Of a stretch of 64,000 nt of DNA, positions 62,478-64,000 are shown piece by piece. This DNA is from CAYLJV01 sp964554215 (GTDB lineage Archaea; Hadarchaeota; Hadarchaeia; Hadarchaeales; JAGGTB01). The translations under genes and the position numbers were made by a program. The stretch lies in assembly GCA_964554215.1 (NCBI GenBank), contig CAZKND010000001.1:1-64000 (forward strand), read 5' to 3'. Positions within the stretch are counted from its first letter, which is position 1, and each line of letters opens with the position of its first letter. Under the pieces are notes generated by a model, which did no database searches, was not told the DNA's origin, and saw nothing but the letters and a program-made list of their open reading frames with translations.

Positions 62478-63136
62478 GAGAACTAAGAAATAACTTCCAA
62501 AATAATAAAGGAGGTGAAATTTGTGGCAACAGGATTTAATTCAATGAGAGCAATGGCGGAACTTATGAGTCAAATGGACCAAGACGAAGCCGTTACGTTA
62601 ATCGAATCTTCCAGAGATATTCTTGACGCTCTTGCAAACAACCCAGAAGTACTGAAAACCTTCAGTTCAATTTTGAAAGAATTGTCGGAGGACGATGAAA
62701 TAGCTAAAGGTTTCTCCAATTTAGTTGCCTTGGCCGGACCATCTATCAGTGCTCTGAACAACGCAATGACTCCAGAAGTAGTAGACATGATGCACGAACT
62801 CGTGCAAGACGATGATGTAAAGGAAGGTATAGGTTCATTCCTATCGATCATAGACCCAGAAGTATTGGGAACTCTACTACCAGTGATCGGATCGGTTGTA
62901 GGAGCAATTCTATCTGACATATCTGAAGATGAAGAAGCAAAAGAACATCTAATGGCTTTAATCTCTCATAGTGGTGCCTTGGCAGAGAAGGCCAACACCG
63001 CTCTTATGGGTGAACCAGTCGACTAATGATTTCTAAAGACTTTTTAGAGGAATAAAAAATGTCAGGAAAAAAGAAAGCTCTGGTCACAGGTGCGTGTGGC
63101 TTCGTAGGCTCGCATATTATTGACCTTTTAGTAGAG
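62478..63136 (+). repeat. duplicated block, copy 2
   Basis: Gap-free match to 52879-53537. In this copy the epimerase reading frame continues past the point where copy 1 diverges. Confidence 0.85.
62523..63026 (+). CDS. helical protein of unknown function, copy 2
   Basis: 167 residues from GTG 62523, preceded by AAAGGAGGTGA as in copy 1. Of 167 positions about 27 differ, most of them conservative, spread evenly, so both copies appear to be under selection for protein function. Lies 32 bp before the intact epimerase gene. Confidence 0.8.
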   Translation: MATGFNSMRAMAELMSQMDQDEAVTLIESSRDILDALANNPEVLKTFSSILKELSEDDEIAKGFSNLVALAGPSISALNNAMTPEVVDMMHELVQDDDVKEGIGSFLSIIDPEVLGTLLPVIGSVVGAILSDISEDEEAKEHLMALISHSGALAEKANTALMGEPVD

Positions 63137-64000
63137 GACGATGACTACGAAGATGTGATTGCAACAGATCTCGAGTCAGCTGATACTAGTCATCTGGAAG
63201 ACAAAGACGTAGACTTCAGACCGGCTGACTTTACAAAACCGGAGACCATCGATGAGATACTGGATGAAGACATAGACGTTATTTTCAACCCAGCTGCGGC
63301 ATTTAATTACGAGATGCCCATGCAGGTGATGAAGAAAATAAACGTTGAAGGAGGACGAAACTTTGCAGAAGCTGTGGTTGAAAACGTCGAGGACCTAGAT
63401 ATATTCGTCCATGTTAGCACCGGAGAAATCTATGGATACAACATGTTTGGAAAGAGCGAAGAACTAGATGAAGACGGTCATTTCAAGGAAGTAGAATCTA
63501 AAACACCTGGTGAAGCTCCCTATGCAAAAACCAAAAAACTACAAGAAGAAGAGATTTGGGAACTACACGAGGAAGAAGATCTACCAGTTGTAGACATGAG
63601 ACTTGGAACTGTTTATGGACCAGGATTGTTCTTTGCAAGACTGGTGAATCTTTTCATTGACCTTGCGTCTCTCGGAAGATTCCCAGACAATATCAACTTT
63701 AGATGGCCGCTGGTCCATGTCGAAGATGTAGCTTCAGCAGCTAAATTCCTCGCAGAAAAAGGAGACGAAGTTATAGGCGAGGCCTATAATATAGTGGACG
63801 AACAGGAATACATCCTATCGGACATGGTTTACAAAGTAGCTGACTACATGGACATGGAAGTAGAGAACCTACCTAATATTCCTTCTATGGGTGAACTTTG
63901 GAAATTAATTCCAAAGGGAGAACTGGTAGAAGATATTCTAGACGAAGCTTACCCAGAATACCAAAACCAAGTGGAAGACCGATATGACGATGATGTCTGG
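63059..64000 (+). CDS. NAD-dependent epimerase/dehydratase (extended SDR), cut by window edge
   Basis: 314 codons are visible without a stop. The start MSGKKKALVTGACGFVGSH has the glycine-rich NAD loop; ATDLES follows strand 2; VSTGEIYG carries the active-site Ser/Thr and YAKTKKL the Tyr-Lys pair (about residue 157). LGTVYGPG and WPLVHVEDVA are typical of nucleotide-sugar epimerases. It is the full-length relative of the stub at 53460 and a paralogue of the gene at 54248. AGAGGA precedes the ATG. Exact substrate unknown. Confidence 0.88.
   Translation, partial: MSGKKKALVTGACGFVGSHIIDLLVEDDDYEDVIATDLESADTSHLEDKDVDFRPADFTKPETIDEILDEDIDVIFNPAAAFNYEMPMQVMKKINVEGGRNFAEAVVENVEDLDIFVHVSTGEIYGYNMFGKSEELDEDGHFKEVESKTPGEAPYAKTKKLQEEEIWELHEEEDLPVVDMRLGTVYGPGLFFARLVNLFIDLASLGRFPDNINFRWPLVHVEDVASAAKFLAEKGDEVIGEAYNIVDEQEYILSDMVYKVADYMDMEVENLPNIPSMGELWKLIPKGELVEDILDEAYPEYQNQVEDRYDDDVW

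Overview
The window is a gene-dense, AT-rich stretch of archaeal chromosome. Archaeal information-processing genes mark the domain: GatD/GatE, short-form adenylosuccinate synthetase, Nop5 and fibrillarin, family B DNA polymerase, RfcS and RfcL, Hel308, HerA-NurA, Cdc48, KptA, Elp3, Tfx and an Lrp-type regulator. Proteins are rich in Asp and Glu, and TrkAH potassium uptake and trehalose synthesis are present, which suggests salt adaptation. Superoxide reductase and a rubrerythrin suggest anaerobic or microaerobic life. A salt-adapted euryarchaeal lineage is the best guess; the exact group cannot be fixed from this sequence and no methanogenesis genes are seen. No rRNA, tRNA, CRISPR array or insertion sequence was recognised.

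Layout. 1-2964: RNA cyclic phosphodiesterase (cut by the left edge), a tiny zinc-ribbon protein and trkH-trkA. 3141-15248 (all minus strand): a carbon-storage and osmolyte block with two GT4 glycosyltransferases, GH57 amylase, glycogen debranching enzyme, alpha-glucan phosphorylase, trehalose synthase TreT and a PPP-type phosphatase, with Hel308 embedded. 15458-19533: elp3, then an Lrp-like regulator divergent from GTP-PEP carboxykinase across a gap filled by two adjacent perfect palindromes. 19613-34495: gatDE, a protein that looks like half a TATA-binding protein, purA, nop5-flpA, a methionine aminopeptidase with a very acidic insertion, Tfx, PolB, SppA, RfcS, and a stomatin/NfeD pair arranged tail to tail. 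34723-40838: ileS and small housekeeping genes. 40940-44041: an AT-rich block of three unrecognised genes (one PIN-like, two exported or anchored). 44044-46763: nurA-herA. 46886-49488: rubrerythrin, RDD protein, a heliorhodopsin and a DUF2270-like membrane protein. 49613-52553: ParA with an acidic partner, a DUF362 ferredoxin and an ESCRT-III-like protein whose 5' end is irregular.

52854-64000 is the most unusual part. A gap-free block of about 660 bp occurs twice, exactly 9,599 bp apart (52879-53537 and 62478-63136). It carries a conserved 5' leader with a near-perfect Shine-Dalgarno, a 167-residue helical protein of unknown function (about 84% identical between copies) and the start of an NAD-dependent epimerase. 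The epimerase is intact at 63059 but reduced to a 31-codon stub at 53460. Between the copies lie a GC-richer zinc-finger/epimerase pair, a 91-residue gene and cdc48 that share an 18-bp palindromic operator, superoxide reductase, kptA, rfcL and a 508-residue orphan that precedes the second copy and shares its promoter element with the first. The 508-residue protein, the 167-residue protein and the epimerase are the best candidate here for an undescribed system.

How the genes may work together: the storage block makes and degrades glycogen and diverts sugar nucleotides to trehalose; PEP carboxykinase under the Lrp-like regulator links to gluconeogenesis; heliorhodopsin beside peroxide-defence genes hints at light and oxidative-stress sensing. 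These links are inferences from gene content and position.
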